A stretch of DNA of 17,363 nt from Bacteroides sp. GTDB lineage: Bacteria; Bacteroidota; Bacteroidia; Bacteroidales; SM23-62. Positions 7,908-14,764 of the stretch are shown here, one piece after another; the first letter of the stretch is position 1, and each line of letters begins with the position of its first letter. Location: the NCBI GenBank assembly GCA_030589965.1, contig JAUUZM010000015.1:1-17363 (forward strand). Direction: 5' to 3'. The notes beneath the pieces were generated by a model. It was not told the origin of the DNA, did not search any database, and saw only the letters and a list, made by a program, of their open reading frames with translations. The translations under genes and the position numbers were made by a program.

Positions 7908-8141
7908 ATGAAGGTAAAAATTAATTATCAGGGCATACTGGTGGAGAAAACAGGAATCGAATCAGAGTCTATTTCTGAGGCAGGATCTTCCCTGCTGGTA
8001 CTGGAAACGATAAGAGGAATGCATCCATCTTTAAGGGACATGAATTTTGTCGTCGCAATTAACGGGGTCATCTCTCATGGAGATATCGAAATCAAAGGGG
8101 GAGATAGTATAGCGCTAATCCCTCCTGCACCAGGAGGATGA
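7908..8141 (+). CDS. moaD: MoaD/ThiS-family ubiquitin-like sulfur carrier protein
   Basis: A 77-residue beta-grasp protein ending in Pro-Pro-Ala-Pro-Gly-Gly. In MoaD the terminal glycine is adenylated, converted to a thiocarboxylate, and donates sulfur to build molybdopterin. The tail ALIPPAPGG and the stretch VVAINGVISHGD followed by GGDSIALIPP are close to MoaD rather than ThiS, which is shorter and usually ends differently. The ATG at 7908, preceded by AAGGGAAAT, is preferred over a TTG at 7878 that lies within polA. Other molybdopterin genes (moaA, moaC, moaE, moeB) are not in the window, so a role in another sulfur-transfer route cannot be excluded. The gene ends eight bases from the convergent S41 protease gene. 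Confidence 0.82.
   Translation: MKVKINYQGILVEKTGIESESISEAGSSLLVLETIRGMHPSLRDMNFVVAINGVISHGDIEIKGGDSIALIPPAPGG
8121..8137. repeat. Perfect 7-bp inverted repeat in the last codons of moaD
   Basis: CCTCCTG (8121-8127) and CAGGAGG (8131-8137) are exact reverse complements separated by CAC. The hairpin lies in the codons for the PPAPGG tail, just before the moaD stop and 13 bases before the end of the convergent S41 gene. No immediate U-tract follows on either strand; a T-rich run starts only about a dozen bases later on the plus strand. It could slow or stop transcription between the two converging genes, or simply result from the codon choice for Pro-Pro-Ala-Pro-Gly-Gly. Confidence 0.5.
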
Positions 8142-8149
8142 GGAATATT

Positions 8150-9856
8150 CTATTTTGTTTTTGAATCCATCCTTGCATGGATCTTTTCGGGAGCTTCCTT
8201 CAGGGTGCTCAGATAAAGTTCAGGGTGAACCAGCACTTCCAGGGCTTTTTTCACATCCGGATCATTTACAATGGAGGCCTGTACTCTTCCCTTTTGATAA
8301 TAATAACGAACAATAATTTCTTCTTTTAAAAGCTGTAATATTTCATCGCTGAAATTATCAAGGTCTTTTTCATCATTATGCGCCAGCTTGCTTTCCAGGG
8401 CATTGAATTCTTCTTCAGCTAATTCGAAATACTTCTCACGTTTTGCTGTTTCCATAAGCTTTTTCAAGGATTCTTCACTACGTGTTTCATAGGTAAAGTC
8501 TCTGGATGAGACCACTTCTTTAAATGAACTATACTCTTCAGTTGACAGACTAAAATCTTCGATTGTTCCAATTCCTTCGTGTTCAGCTGCGTACATGGTG
8601 GCAAAATCAAAAATTACATTCCTTGTCAACAGAGCAATACTGATCTGGCTAAGAAGTTCTGGTTCCGTTTTAAAATCAGGCTGTATTCCCCCGCCATCAT
8701 AAACGGTTCTTCCATTACGGGTTTGATATTCTGAAATCAGGGAATCCGGAATGCTTCCTACACTGCCGTCTTCATTGCGTTTAGAATAATCCAGGGCCTG
8801 AATACAACGTCCTGAAGGAATATAATACTTTGCTGTTGTAACCTTTAGCCTGCTGTTATAACTGAGTTCTCGGGTAGTTTGTACAAGTCCCTTTCCAAAG
8901 GTCCGTTGACCTATGATAACAGCCCGGTCAAGGTCTTGAAGAGAACCAGCAACAATTTCGGAAGCAGAAGCTGAACCCCTGCTGACAAGGACCGCAACAA
9001 AAATAGACGTATCTACCGGTGCATGACGGGTGCGATAATTCTGATCCCATTGCTTGACACGACCCTTTGTAGCAACAATTTCCTGACCCTGTTTTACAAA
9101 GATATTTGCAATATCCACGGCCTCAATTAAGAGTCCCCCGGGATTCCCTCTAAGGTCCAGAACAACTGCCTCAAAGCCAGGATTTTTCTTAAGTTCAAGA
9201 AGGGCAGACTTAGTTTCCTTGGCTGCACCTGTTGTGAAGTTGGAGAGACGAATATATCCAATATGCTCATTAAGCATACCGTAATATGGAACATTGGAGA
9301 TGGTGATCTTTTCTCTGACCAGGGATATTTCCATAGCATCTGAGTGTCCGTATCTGCGAATGCTTAATGTGAGAGGGGTATTGGGCTTACCTTTAAGACT
9401 TTCGCTTATCTGACGAATCTCCATATCCTTCATTTCTTTTCCATCAATGGACACGATGGTGTCTCCTGCCATAAGTCCGGCTTTTGCCGCAGGAAATCCT
9501 TCGTAGGGTTCGGCGATAATGGCATATTCACCGCTTCTTCTTATAAGCGAACCAATGCCCCCATATTCACCGGTGGTCATAAAATTAAAGTTTTCTCGAT
9601 CTGATTCAGGAATATATGTTGTATACGGATCAAGCTCTTTAAGCATACCGTTGATACTGTTCTCAACAAGTTTTTCAGGATTTGTTTCGTCTACATAGAA
9701 GAGGTTAAGTTCCCGAAAAAGAGAATAATATATCTCCAGGCTCTTAACAAGCTTAAAATCATCGTTTGAGGAGGAAATGAATACAATTGAACCACCTGTA
9801 AACAATACAATTATTGCCAGTACTCTGAGCTTTTTTGAAATCTTCTTTCTACTCAT
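8150..9856 (-). CDS. S41-family carboxy-terminal processing protease (CtpA/Prc-like)
   Basis: A 568-residue envelope serine protease of the tail-specific type. Counting from the ATG at 9856: a short basic leader and membrane segment (VLAIIVLFTGGSIVFIS, about 12-28) that anchors or exports it, a PDZ domain (about 95-180) with EYGGIG and GLMAGDTIVSIDGK, and a S41 catalytic core with LDLRGNPGG (234-241), Ser297 in RGSASASEI and Lys322 in FGKGLVQ. The Ser-to-Lys spacing of 25 equals that of E. coli Prc, so the Ser/Lys dyad looks intact. A long charged, helix-rich C-terminal extension (about 390-560) follows. An upstream TTG at 9886 is rejected because it falls inside a -7 promoter box. Substrates are unknown. 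The gene is last in the minus-strand series starting at deoC but may have its own promoter. Confidence 0.93.
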   Translation of the reverse strand: MSRKKISKKLRVLAIIVLFTGGSIVFISSSNDDFKLVKSLEIYYSLFRELNLFYVDETNPEKLVENSINGMLKELDPYTTYIPESDRENFNFMTTGEYGGIGSLIRRSGEYAIIAEPYEGFPAAKAGLMAGDTIVSIDGKEMKDMEIRQISESLKGKPNTPLTLSIRRYGHSDAMEISLVREKITISNVPYYGMLNEHIGYIRLSNFTTGAAKETKSALLELKKNPGFEAVVLDLRGNPGGLLIEAVDIANIFVKQGQEIVATKGRVKQWDQNYRTRHAPVDTSIFVAVLVSRGSASASEIVAGSLQDLDRAVIIGQRTFGKGLVQTTRELSYNSRLKVTTAKYYIPSGRCIQALDYSKRNEDGSVGSIPDSLISEYQTRNGRTVYDGGGIQPDFKTEPELLSQISIALLTRNVIFDFATMYAAEHEGIGTIEDFSLSTEEYSSFKEVVSSRDFTYETRSEESLKKLMETAKREKYFELAEEEFNALESKLAHNDEKDLDNFSDEILQLLKEEIIVRYYYQKGRVQASIVNDPDVKKALEVLVHPELYLSTLKEAPEKIHARMDSKTK

Positions 9857-9883
9857 AGGAAAACATGCTGAATTATGAAAAAA

Positions 9884-9919
9884 CAAATATACAGGATAAT
9901 AACGGATAAAGAGATCAAA
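9884..9919 (-). promoter_or_regulatory. Candidate promoter of the S41 protease gene
   Basis: On the minus strand, TATATTTG (9891 to 9884) fits the Bacteroidota -7 consensus TAnnTTTG, and TTTG (9919 to 9916) lies 24 bases upstream as a possible -33 element, a little further than usual. Transcription would begin near 9880, leaving a leader of roughly 25 bases before the ATG at 9856. This also argues against translation from the TTG at 9886. Confidence 0.5.
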
Positions 9920-9956
9920 AGGTTTGTAACCAGGGCTTTTTAACTATTTTTTACAT

Positions 9957-10835
9957 TTATCGCAGGCGGAATTCTATAGGCACACTAACCTGTATAGGTG
10001 AGGGAACTCCGTCTACTTCTCCTGGGATCCAGGCAGGAAATTTTTCTACGACACGGATTGCCTCCTGGTTAAAATATTCACGGTCACCATTTACCACCCT
10101 GGGGTTTTTAATGGATCCATTTTCGTCGACGGTAAACAGGATGAGTACAGCTCCCTCAATGTTTCTTTTTTTCGCTTCTGATGGGTATTTTAATTCCTCT
10201 TCAACAAAACTTCTCAGGCTGCTTGCACCCCCGGGAAACCTTGGCATCAGTACATATGGGAAATACTCAATAGACTCTCCATTTTCGGAGAAACAATGAC
10301 CCTCCTGGAGTTTTCCTTTTTCATAATAATCATTTCTCACCATCTGCCCATTAGGGTAAAAGGATTGGAAATTCCCATGTTTATCACCGTTATTATACCA
10401 GGCCTTCAGCTTCATGTTGCCTTCTTCATCCCATGATTTGAAATCACCATTAAGAGCACCATTGCTGAATTCCTGGTACGATTCCTGTTTTCCGGAAGCA
10501 TACCATTCCTGAAGAGTACCGTGAAGGGAGTTATCTCTGTAATAACAAACCATTTGCTTTTTCCCGTCTTCGTACCAGTAAGTAAAATGTCCGTCCTTGT
10601 TATCAGGCCGTATTGATTTATAAGTGCCGGTCATTTGTACTTGTCCTCCCGGAAAATAGTCTTCCACAAGAAAACGAAATTCACCAGAGGTATCAATGGA
10701 TACATATCGATAATAATGAGCATCAGGCTTGGTGGCCTGTTCCCAATTAGCATCAAAAAACATAGTATCCAACACCTGGGAATGCCCATGAATGGGAAGG
10801 ATAATTAAAAGAATAACAATGATCCGGGAAGCCAT
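9957..10835 (-). CDS. MORN-repeat protein with a C-terminal TonB domain, exported
   Basis: A 292-residue protein starting at the ATG at 10835, five bases past the rnpA stop; a longer reading from 10916 would run through rnpA and is not needed. Residues 1-20 (MASRIIVILLIILPIHGHSQ) form a clear signal peptide. Residues about 60-180 hold five or so MORN/YwqK-like units with the pattern G-x-W/Y-x(3)-G (for example FTYWYEDGK, LQEWYASGK, FQSFYPNGQ). Residues about 198-292 are a TonB C-terminal domain introduced by MPRFPGGASSLRSF. There is no separate membrane anchor or proline-rich linker, so it is unlikely to energise outer-membrane transporters like classical TonB. Such proteins are common in Bacteroidota and their function is mostly unknown; a periplasmic binding or scaffold role is inferred. 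Confidence 0.85.
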   Translation of the reverse strand: MASRIIVILLIILPIHGHSQVLDTMFFDANWEQATKPDAHYYRYVSIDTSGEFRFLVEDYFPGGQVQMTGTYKSIRPDNKDGHFTYWYEDGKKQMVCYYRDNSLHGTLQEWYASGKQESYQEFSNGALNGDFKSWDEEGNMKLKAWYNNGDKHGNFQSFYPNGQMVRNDYYEKGKLQEGHCFSENGESIEYFPYVLMPRFPGGASSLRSFVEEELKYPSEAKKRNIEGAVLILFTVDENGSIKNPRVVNGDREYFNQEAIRVVEKFPAWIPGEVDGVPSPIQVSVPIEFRLR

Positions 10836-10839
10836 AATG

Positions 10840-11229
10840 CTATTTAATTTTATCAGCCAGTTTGCCCAGTAATTCTCGTATACCGGTGTCCAACCTGTCG
10901 AAAGATATAAATTCATCTGCCAGTAACAAAATGACTATTTTGATATTCAAATCTCTTTCCTGAAGAGGTTGATAAATCAGATTTTTATTCTGTCTAAAGG
11001 CTTCTCTTATTCTTCTTTTCATATAGTTCCTGTCCACCGCCCTTTTAAATTTTCGCTTGGGGACCAGAATTGCTGTTCTGGAAGGAAATTTTTGATGGGG
11101 ATCTTCAGACTCTCCCCAGAAAATTTTAAATGGAAATGCAGAAATTGACTGACCGTCTTTAAGCAGTTCCTGGATTTGCAGACTGCTTTTTAAACGTTCT
11201 TCTTTGCCAAATGTATAGTTAGTGGTCAT
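10840..11229 (-). CDS. rnpA: Ribonuclease P protein component
   Basis: A 129-residue basic protein that binds the catalytic RNase P RNA and helps it remove 5' leaders from precursor tRNAs. The diagnostic arginine-rich RNR block is seen as RAVDRNYMKRRIREAFR at 63-79, after a typical N-terminal segment (FGKEERLKSSLQIQELLKDG) and the AILVPKRKFKRA strand. The ATG at 11229 gives the usual length for Bacteroidota. It lies 40 bases after hemD and five bases before the MORN/TonB-CTD gene. The usual partner rpmH is not adjacent; in Bacteroidota rnpA commonly sits next to hemD instead, as here. Confidence 0.95.
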   Translation of the reverse strand: MTTNYTFGKEERLKSSLQIQELLKDGQSISAFPFKIFWGESEDPHQKFPSRTAILVPKRKFKRAVDRNYMKRRIREAFRQNKNLIYQPLQERDLNIKIVILLLADEFISFDRLDTGIRELLGKLADKIK

Positions 11230-11269
11230 AATATCCAGAGAGGAATTGATCCACTAAGTTACGCAAAGA

Positions 11270-12025
11270 TTACTTTTTCAAATTTTTATTGTGTGTTTTA
11301 ATGAATATGTCCAATGCCATTGTCATAGAGGGTGCTTCAGGCATGGGTGCCTTTACATCTAATCTGAAACCGGCATCTTCGACGGCACTGGCAGTGGTGT
11401 TTCCGAAGGATGCAATTTTAATGCCATTCTGTTTAAATTTTGGAAAATTCTGCTGGAGTGATTTAATTCCGGATGGACTGAAAAAAACAAGCATATCATA
11501 ATCAGTTACAGGCAGATCTGAAAGATCACTGCAAACGGTACGATAAATAATAGCTTTTGTGTGCTTTATTTTCTGGTCTTTCAGGGTTTTTGGAATTTCT
11601 GCCTTATGAATGTCTGAAAGAGGAACCAGGAAGGCTTCATCCTTGTGCTTATTGATCAGATCCATCAGGTCGGAAAATCTGCCGTTACCATAAAAAATCT
11701 TTCGTTTTCTATATACGATATACTTCTGAAGATAATATGCAGTAGACTCAGAGATACAGAAATATTTCATCGTGTCAGGAACAGTAATGCGAAGCTCTTC
11801 ACATATCCTGAAAAAGTGATCAACAGAAGTTTTACTTGTAAAAATAACTGCTGAATGTTCCAGAATGTCAATACGATCCTGCCTGAATTCTTTGCCGGGG
11901 ATCCCCTCTATATGAATGAACGGTCTGAAATCAATTTGCAGATTGTTCTTGTCAGCTAGATCAAAGTATGGAGATTTTCCGTTATCCGGATTTGGTTGGG
12001 AAACAAGTATTTTTTTAATCTTCAT
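11270..12025 (-). CDS. hemD: Uroporphyrinogen-III synthase
   Basis: A 251-residue protein resembling HemD, the cytosolic enzyme that closes hydroxymethylbilane into uroporphyrinogen III with inversion of ring D, on the route to haem and other tetrapyrroles. HemD is poorly conserved, and recognition rests on the family's scattered features: N-terminal KKILVSQPNP, the segment AVIFTSKTSVDHFF in the first half, ALIYRT-like AIIYRTVCSD, LVFFSPSGIKSL, then IASFGNTTASAVEDAGFRLDVKAP near the end, which matches the usual IG..TA.A....G pattern. The start ATG at 12025 is 17 bases after the DUF4271 gene, and this pairing is characteristic of Bacteroidota. Other haem genes are not in the window. Confidence 0.9.
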   Translation of the reverse strand: MKIKKILVSQPNPDNGKSPYFDLADKNNLQIDFRPFIHIEGIPGKEFRQDRIDILEHSAVIFTSKTSVDHFFRICEELRITVPDTMKYFCISESTAYYLQKYIVYRKRKIFYGNGRFSDLMDLINKHKDEAFLVPLSDIHKAEIPKTLKDQKIKHTKAIIYRTVCSDLSDLPVTDYDMLVFFSPSGIKSLQQNFPKFKQNGIKIASFGNTTASAVEDAGFRLDVKAPMPEAPSMTMALDIFIKTHNKNLKK

Positions 12026-12042
12026 GAAACTTTCTTTTAATC

Positions 12043-13107
12043 CTATCCTACCTGTACCGATGAAGAAACAAACTTGTAAAAGATCAACAAGGGTAAAATT
12101 TCAAGGGTACAAAGGTATAAAATCAAATAAAAAATTAAAATATCTTTATTATTAAGTACAATTTTTAATCCTTTACCAGCTCGGATTACAATGGCAGCAA
12201 GGACTATAAGGCCAGATAAATATATTGGATAAATACGTAAATCTTCCCGGATATAGGCAATACTGATAATAAGAATAAGCAAATATATACCCAGGCTTTT
12301 CTGAATTAGCAATAATTGATGAAGGTATTCACTGAATTCAGAATGCCGGTTAAATATATGACCAATCAAATGTGAAGTCAGGTACCTGAGTACCATTAAA
12401 CCAGTAAGAACACCAGCATAGATAAAGTAAGAGAGAATATCGCTTACAAGAAAAAACTGAATATGAAAATATCCCAGCATCAGGTAAATAAATGCTGAGC
12501 CTGATAGAATAAAATTGATATTAAGAATGAAAGCTACCCGGCGGGAAAATATATTCTGATCGCGTAGAAGCTTGGTTGAGAGTTGGAAATTAGCAACTGA
12601 CTGAATCGTCTGATCCAAAAATTTATTATAAAACAATTTAAGCCACGCAAGCAGGACCAGGCATCCAATGATTATTCCCATCAGCCAATCGGGACGCAGA
12701 TCGTGTGAGGGCTCTGTGTGGGATTGTGGCGCAGGGGAAGTCTCAGTGATTGTGTTAAATCCGGAAGCTGTCTCCGGTTCATATAAAACAGGCTTCGTAG
12801 TGTCTTTTTCAGAATAGTAACTTTCCGTAAATTTTTGCAAGGGATTTTGCACAGGGATAAATACATCCTCTGCAAAGTTGTATGGAACCGCAGAGGTGTC
12901 AAATCCTTCATTTTCATTTTCCTCAATCGACCTTAGATACACCCGGTAGGCTTTTACACGGGCAATGGAATCCATTTCTCTTTCTTTTCTTTCCATTGCC
13001 AGGAAAATATCATCAACCTCAGATGTGCTGAATTTCTTAATACTGGACGCAGAATCTGAATTGGTCCCGGCAATGGTATCCTGAAGGAAAAAGTAGGTTG
13101 AATTCAC
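12043..13107 (-). CDS. DUF4271-type integral membrane protein
   Basis: A protein of about 354 residues with a long charged N-terminal part and a C-terminal half made of about seven hydrophobic segments, beginning at LMGIIIGCLVLLAWLKLFY and continuing through FILNINFILSGSAFIYLML, YFIYAGVLTGLMVL and LYLCTLEILPLLIFYKFV. This architecture and its position immediately upstream of hemD fit the Bacteroidota DUF4271 family, whose function is unknown. The start is uncertain: a TTG at 13116 and a GTG at 13107 are the only options before a stop, and the TTG falls inside a TAnnTTTG box, so GTG is preferred; a later start near Met41 (MERKEREMD) is also possible. The N-terminal part (about 1-140) has no recognised domain and looks low in structure. 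Confidence 0.75.
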   Translation of the reverse strand: MNSTYFFLQDTIAGTNSDSASSIKKFSTSEVDDIFLAMERKEREMDSIARVKAYRVYLRSIEENENEGFDTSAVPYNFAEDVFIPVQNPLQKFTESYYSEKDTTKPVLYEPETASGFNTITETSPAPQSHTEPSHDLRPDWLMGIIIGCLVLLAWLKLFYNKFLDQTIQSVANFQLSTKLLRDQNIFSRRVAFILNINFILSGSAFIYLMLGYFHIQFFLVSDILSYFIYAGVLTGLMVLRYLTSHLIGHIFNRHSEFSEYLHQLLLIQKSLGIYLLILIISIAYIREDLRIYPIYLSGLIVLAAIVIRAGKGLKIVLNNKDILIFYLILYLCTLEILPLLIFYKFVSSSVQVG

Positions 13108-13113
13108 AGGGGA

Positions 13114-13121
13114 CAAAGATA
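13114..13121 (-). promoter_or_regulatory. Possible -7 promoter box at the start of the DUF4271 gene
   Basis: Minus-strand TATCTTTG fits TAnnTTTG. It lies between the deoC stop and the DUF4271 start. If used, transcription would begin only a few bases before the GTG at 13107, giving an almost leaderless message, or the true start is further downstream. No convincing -33 TTTG is present, so a chance match is possible. Confidence 0.25.
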
Positions 13122-13145
13122 ATAATTCTCAGTCTAAAAGGTATT

Positions 13146-14018
13146 TTAGAAATAATTGACTCCTGATGTATTCCCTGACTCAAGCTGACTTATTTCGGAG
13201 AGAATTTGATTTGCAAGCCGGCTGGCCCCAATTCTGAATAATCCGGGATTAAGCCATTTTTCACCCAGAACGGATAAGATGATGCTGGCATATTCAAGTG
13301 CCTGATCAGCAGTACCTATACCACCAGCAGGTTTAATTCCGGCCATTACACCAGTTTTTTGAAAGTGCTCCTTTATTGCATGGCACATAACCAGAACAGC
13401 TTCATGTGTGGCTGCTGGTTGTACCTTGCCTGTTGATGTTTTAATGAAATCTGCACCCGAGTCCAGGCTGGCCATTGATGCCCTGTATATATCACCGGGA
13501 GTGGGTAGAAGACCTGTTTCCAGGATTACTTTCAATTTTGCAGGTGAAACAGCTTTTTTAATATGACTTATCTCTGATTTCATGAATTCAAGATCATTTT
13601 CAAGGTATTTTCCAACAGAGATTACAATATCAATTTCTGTAGCTCCAGCCTCAACAGCCATTTTACCCTCAAGTTCTTTAACCGGAAGAAAGGTCTGGGA
13701 AGAAGGGAAACCGGCAGCGACTGAAGCAATGCCAACTTTATCATCAGAGAGATATTTCCTAACGATTGGCACCATAGAGGGATAAACGCATATGGCCCCG
13801 ACATTATCCATCCCCGGAAATTTTTTTGAAAATTCATTTACCCTGAGACACATGGTCTCAATCTGTCGACCCGTATCCTGGGTATTCAGGCTGGTAAGAT
13901 CGATGAGGCTGAATATCAATTTCAGATTATCAAGAGACTTTGGGATGGATTCCTTAGACTTTATCTGTTCGAGTTGGGAAATAATGCTTTCCGCGCTCAT
14001 ACTGTTTGAATTATTCAT
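13146..14018 (-). CDS. deoC: Deoxyribose-phosphate aldolase
   Basis: A 290-residue class I aldolase that cleaves 2-deoxyribose 5-phosphate to glyceraldehyde 3-phosphate and acetaldehyde in deoxynucleoside breakdown. The Schiff-base lysine is Lys193 in DFIKTSTGK, the second active-site lysine Lys229 in GIKPAGGI, and the proton-relay aspartate Asp130 in ATEIDIVI. LIDLTSL near 38-44 is the usual N-terminal signature. It is of the longer type (E. coli DeoC is about 259), with an extra N-terminal helix region of about 30 residues. The ATG at 14018 is preferred; Met7 (14000) is a weaker alternative. A TAnnTTTG box lies about 45 bases upstream. It heads the minus-strand series with DUF4271, hemD and rnpA downstream. 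Confidence 0.95.
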   Translation of the reverse strand: MNNSNSMSAESIISQLEQIKSKESIPKSLDNLKLIFSLIDLTSLNTQDTGRQIETMCLRVNEFSKKFPGMDNVGAICVYPSMVPIVRKYLSDDKVGIASVAAGFPSSQTFLPVKELEGKMAVEAGATEIDIVISVGKYLENDLEFMKSEISHIKKAVSPAKLKVILETGLLPTPGDIYRASMASLDSGADFIKTSTGKVQPAATHEAVLVMCHAIKEHFQKTGVMAGIKPAGGIGTADQALEYASIILSVLGEKWLNPGLFRIGASRLANQILSEISQLESGNTSGVNYF

Positions 14019-14063
14019 GGTTGGATATTATTCAAGGGATATTTTAACTTACCTGCAGATGCA

Positions 14064-14071
14064 CAAAATTA
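14064..14071 (-). promoter_or_regulatory. Candidate -7 promoter box of deoC
   Basis: Read on the minus strand the bases are TAATTTTG, a match to TAnnTTTG, 45 bases upstream of the deoC ATG. There is no TTTG at -33 spacing. The box lies in the divergent spacer between deoC and the lipoprotein remnant. Confidence 0.35.
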
Positions 14072-14088
14072 CCAAACCTTCCTGAATT

Positions 14089-14335
14089 ATGAGAATGAGA
14101 ACGAACTTCTTTTATATTGTCAGGTTCTTTTTACTTGGCTGCAATTCATCATCTGATGAAGGACCTGGGATATACCTATGGTTATTATACGATGACTTTT
14201 AAAGAAGATGGCAGCACACAACATGGTAATTATGTGAGCATCTGGAAAAAACAAGCCGGAGGGGATTGGAAGTTTGTCCTTGATACCGGGAACGAAGGGC
14301 CAGAAAAGCTTATTCCCGGTTTTTTGTATCGATGA
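14089..14335 (+). pseudogene. Remnant of a DUF4440/SnoaL-like lipoprotein gene, middle deleted and frame broken
   Basis: Two pieces of one gene appear to survive in different frames. From the ATG at 14089, the frame gives MRMRTNFFYIVRFFLLGCNS, a lipoprotein signal peptide with lipobox LLGC, then runs off to a stop at 14202. In the next frame, from about 14155 to the stop at 14335, the peptide DLGYTYGYYTMTFKEDG, then GNYVSIWKKQAGGDWKFVLD and TGNEGP, closely resembles the end of DUF4440-type (NTF2-like) proteins. An intact member would have about 90 more residues between these parts, so an internal deletion around 14150-14165 with loss of frame is the simplest reading. The tail overlaps the end of dtd by 26 bases. 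It also could be an assembly artefact. No function can be expected from either piece. Confidence 0.7.
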
Positions 14336-14759
14336 TTATGGTTACGGGCCCATCGTTTATAAGGGATACTTGCATATATGCACCAAATTCACCGGTTTTT
14401 ACTTCTTGCCCAATATCTGTTTCAAGCTGCTTGATAAATTTTTTGTAGAGGGGAATAGCTGCTTCAGGTTTGGCTGCACGTATATAGGAAGGCCGGTTTC
14501 CTTTTTTTGTGCTGGCATGAAGGGTAAACTGACTGATTACCATTGCCTGGCCACCAACATCCTGAAGGGACATGTTCATGACCCCATCCCCATCCTTAAA
14601 AATACGAAGCCTGGCAATTTTTCCACTAAGCCATTCAATGTCATCTGTCAGATCACTTTCCTCGATACCGAGAAGGATTAAAAGTCCTGTTTCTATTGTG
14701 CTTATCTTTTCGCCAACAGAAACAGAAGCCTTCAGGACTTTCTGTATAACAGCTCGCAT
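14310..14759 (-). CDS. dtd: D-aminoacyl-tRNA deacylase
   Basis: A 149-residue protein of the usual length for DTD, which hydrolyses D-amino acids (and glycine) from mischarged tRNAs. The two active-site signatures are present: SQFTLHASTKKGNRPSY, with the nucleophile-region threonine, and the cross-dimer Gly-cisPro element NDGPVTIIIDT near the C-terminus. The N-terminus MRAVIQKVLKASVSV is the typical DTD start. The ATG at 14759 follows the M16 gene stop by five bases, so it is probably the last gene of the M16 operon. Its 3' end overlaps the opposite-strand lipoprotein remnant. Confidence 0.96.
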   Translation of the reverse strand: MRAVIQKVLKASVSVGEKISTIETGLLILLGIEESDLTDDIEWLSGKIARLRIFKDGDGVMNMSLQDVGGQAMVISQFTLHASTKKGNRPSYIRAAKPEAAIPLYKKFIKQLETDIGQEVKTGEFGAYMQVSLINDGPVTIIIDTKNRE

Positions 14760-14764
14760 GAGGG

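Noticed and set aside
8121..8160. Rho-independent terminator between moaD and the S41 gene
   Set aside because: The hairpin is perfect but the T-rich run begins about a dozen bases after it and there is none on the minus strand; recorded as a repeat instead.
9857..9886. Extended S41 protease start at TTG 9886
   Set aside because: The codon is within the TATATTTG box, and the ATG at 9856 gives a normal basic-plus-hydrophobic leader.
10836..10916. Extended MORN/TonB-CTD protein overlapping rnpA by 77 bases
   Set aside because: The ATG at 10835 immediately precedes a clear signal peptide; the longer form would bury it.
11289..11501. Plus-strand open frames antisense to hemD (also 11645-11854 and 11916-12155)
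   Set aside because: hemD is well supported on the other strand and these frames show no domain or promoter.
13536..13551. Second parS-like 16-mer inside deoC (exact right half GTGAAACA)
   Set aside because: Only 13 of 16 bases match the consensus, the left half is degraded and the site is within coding sequence; a chance match is likely.
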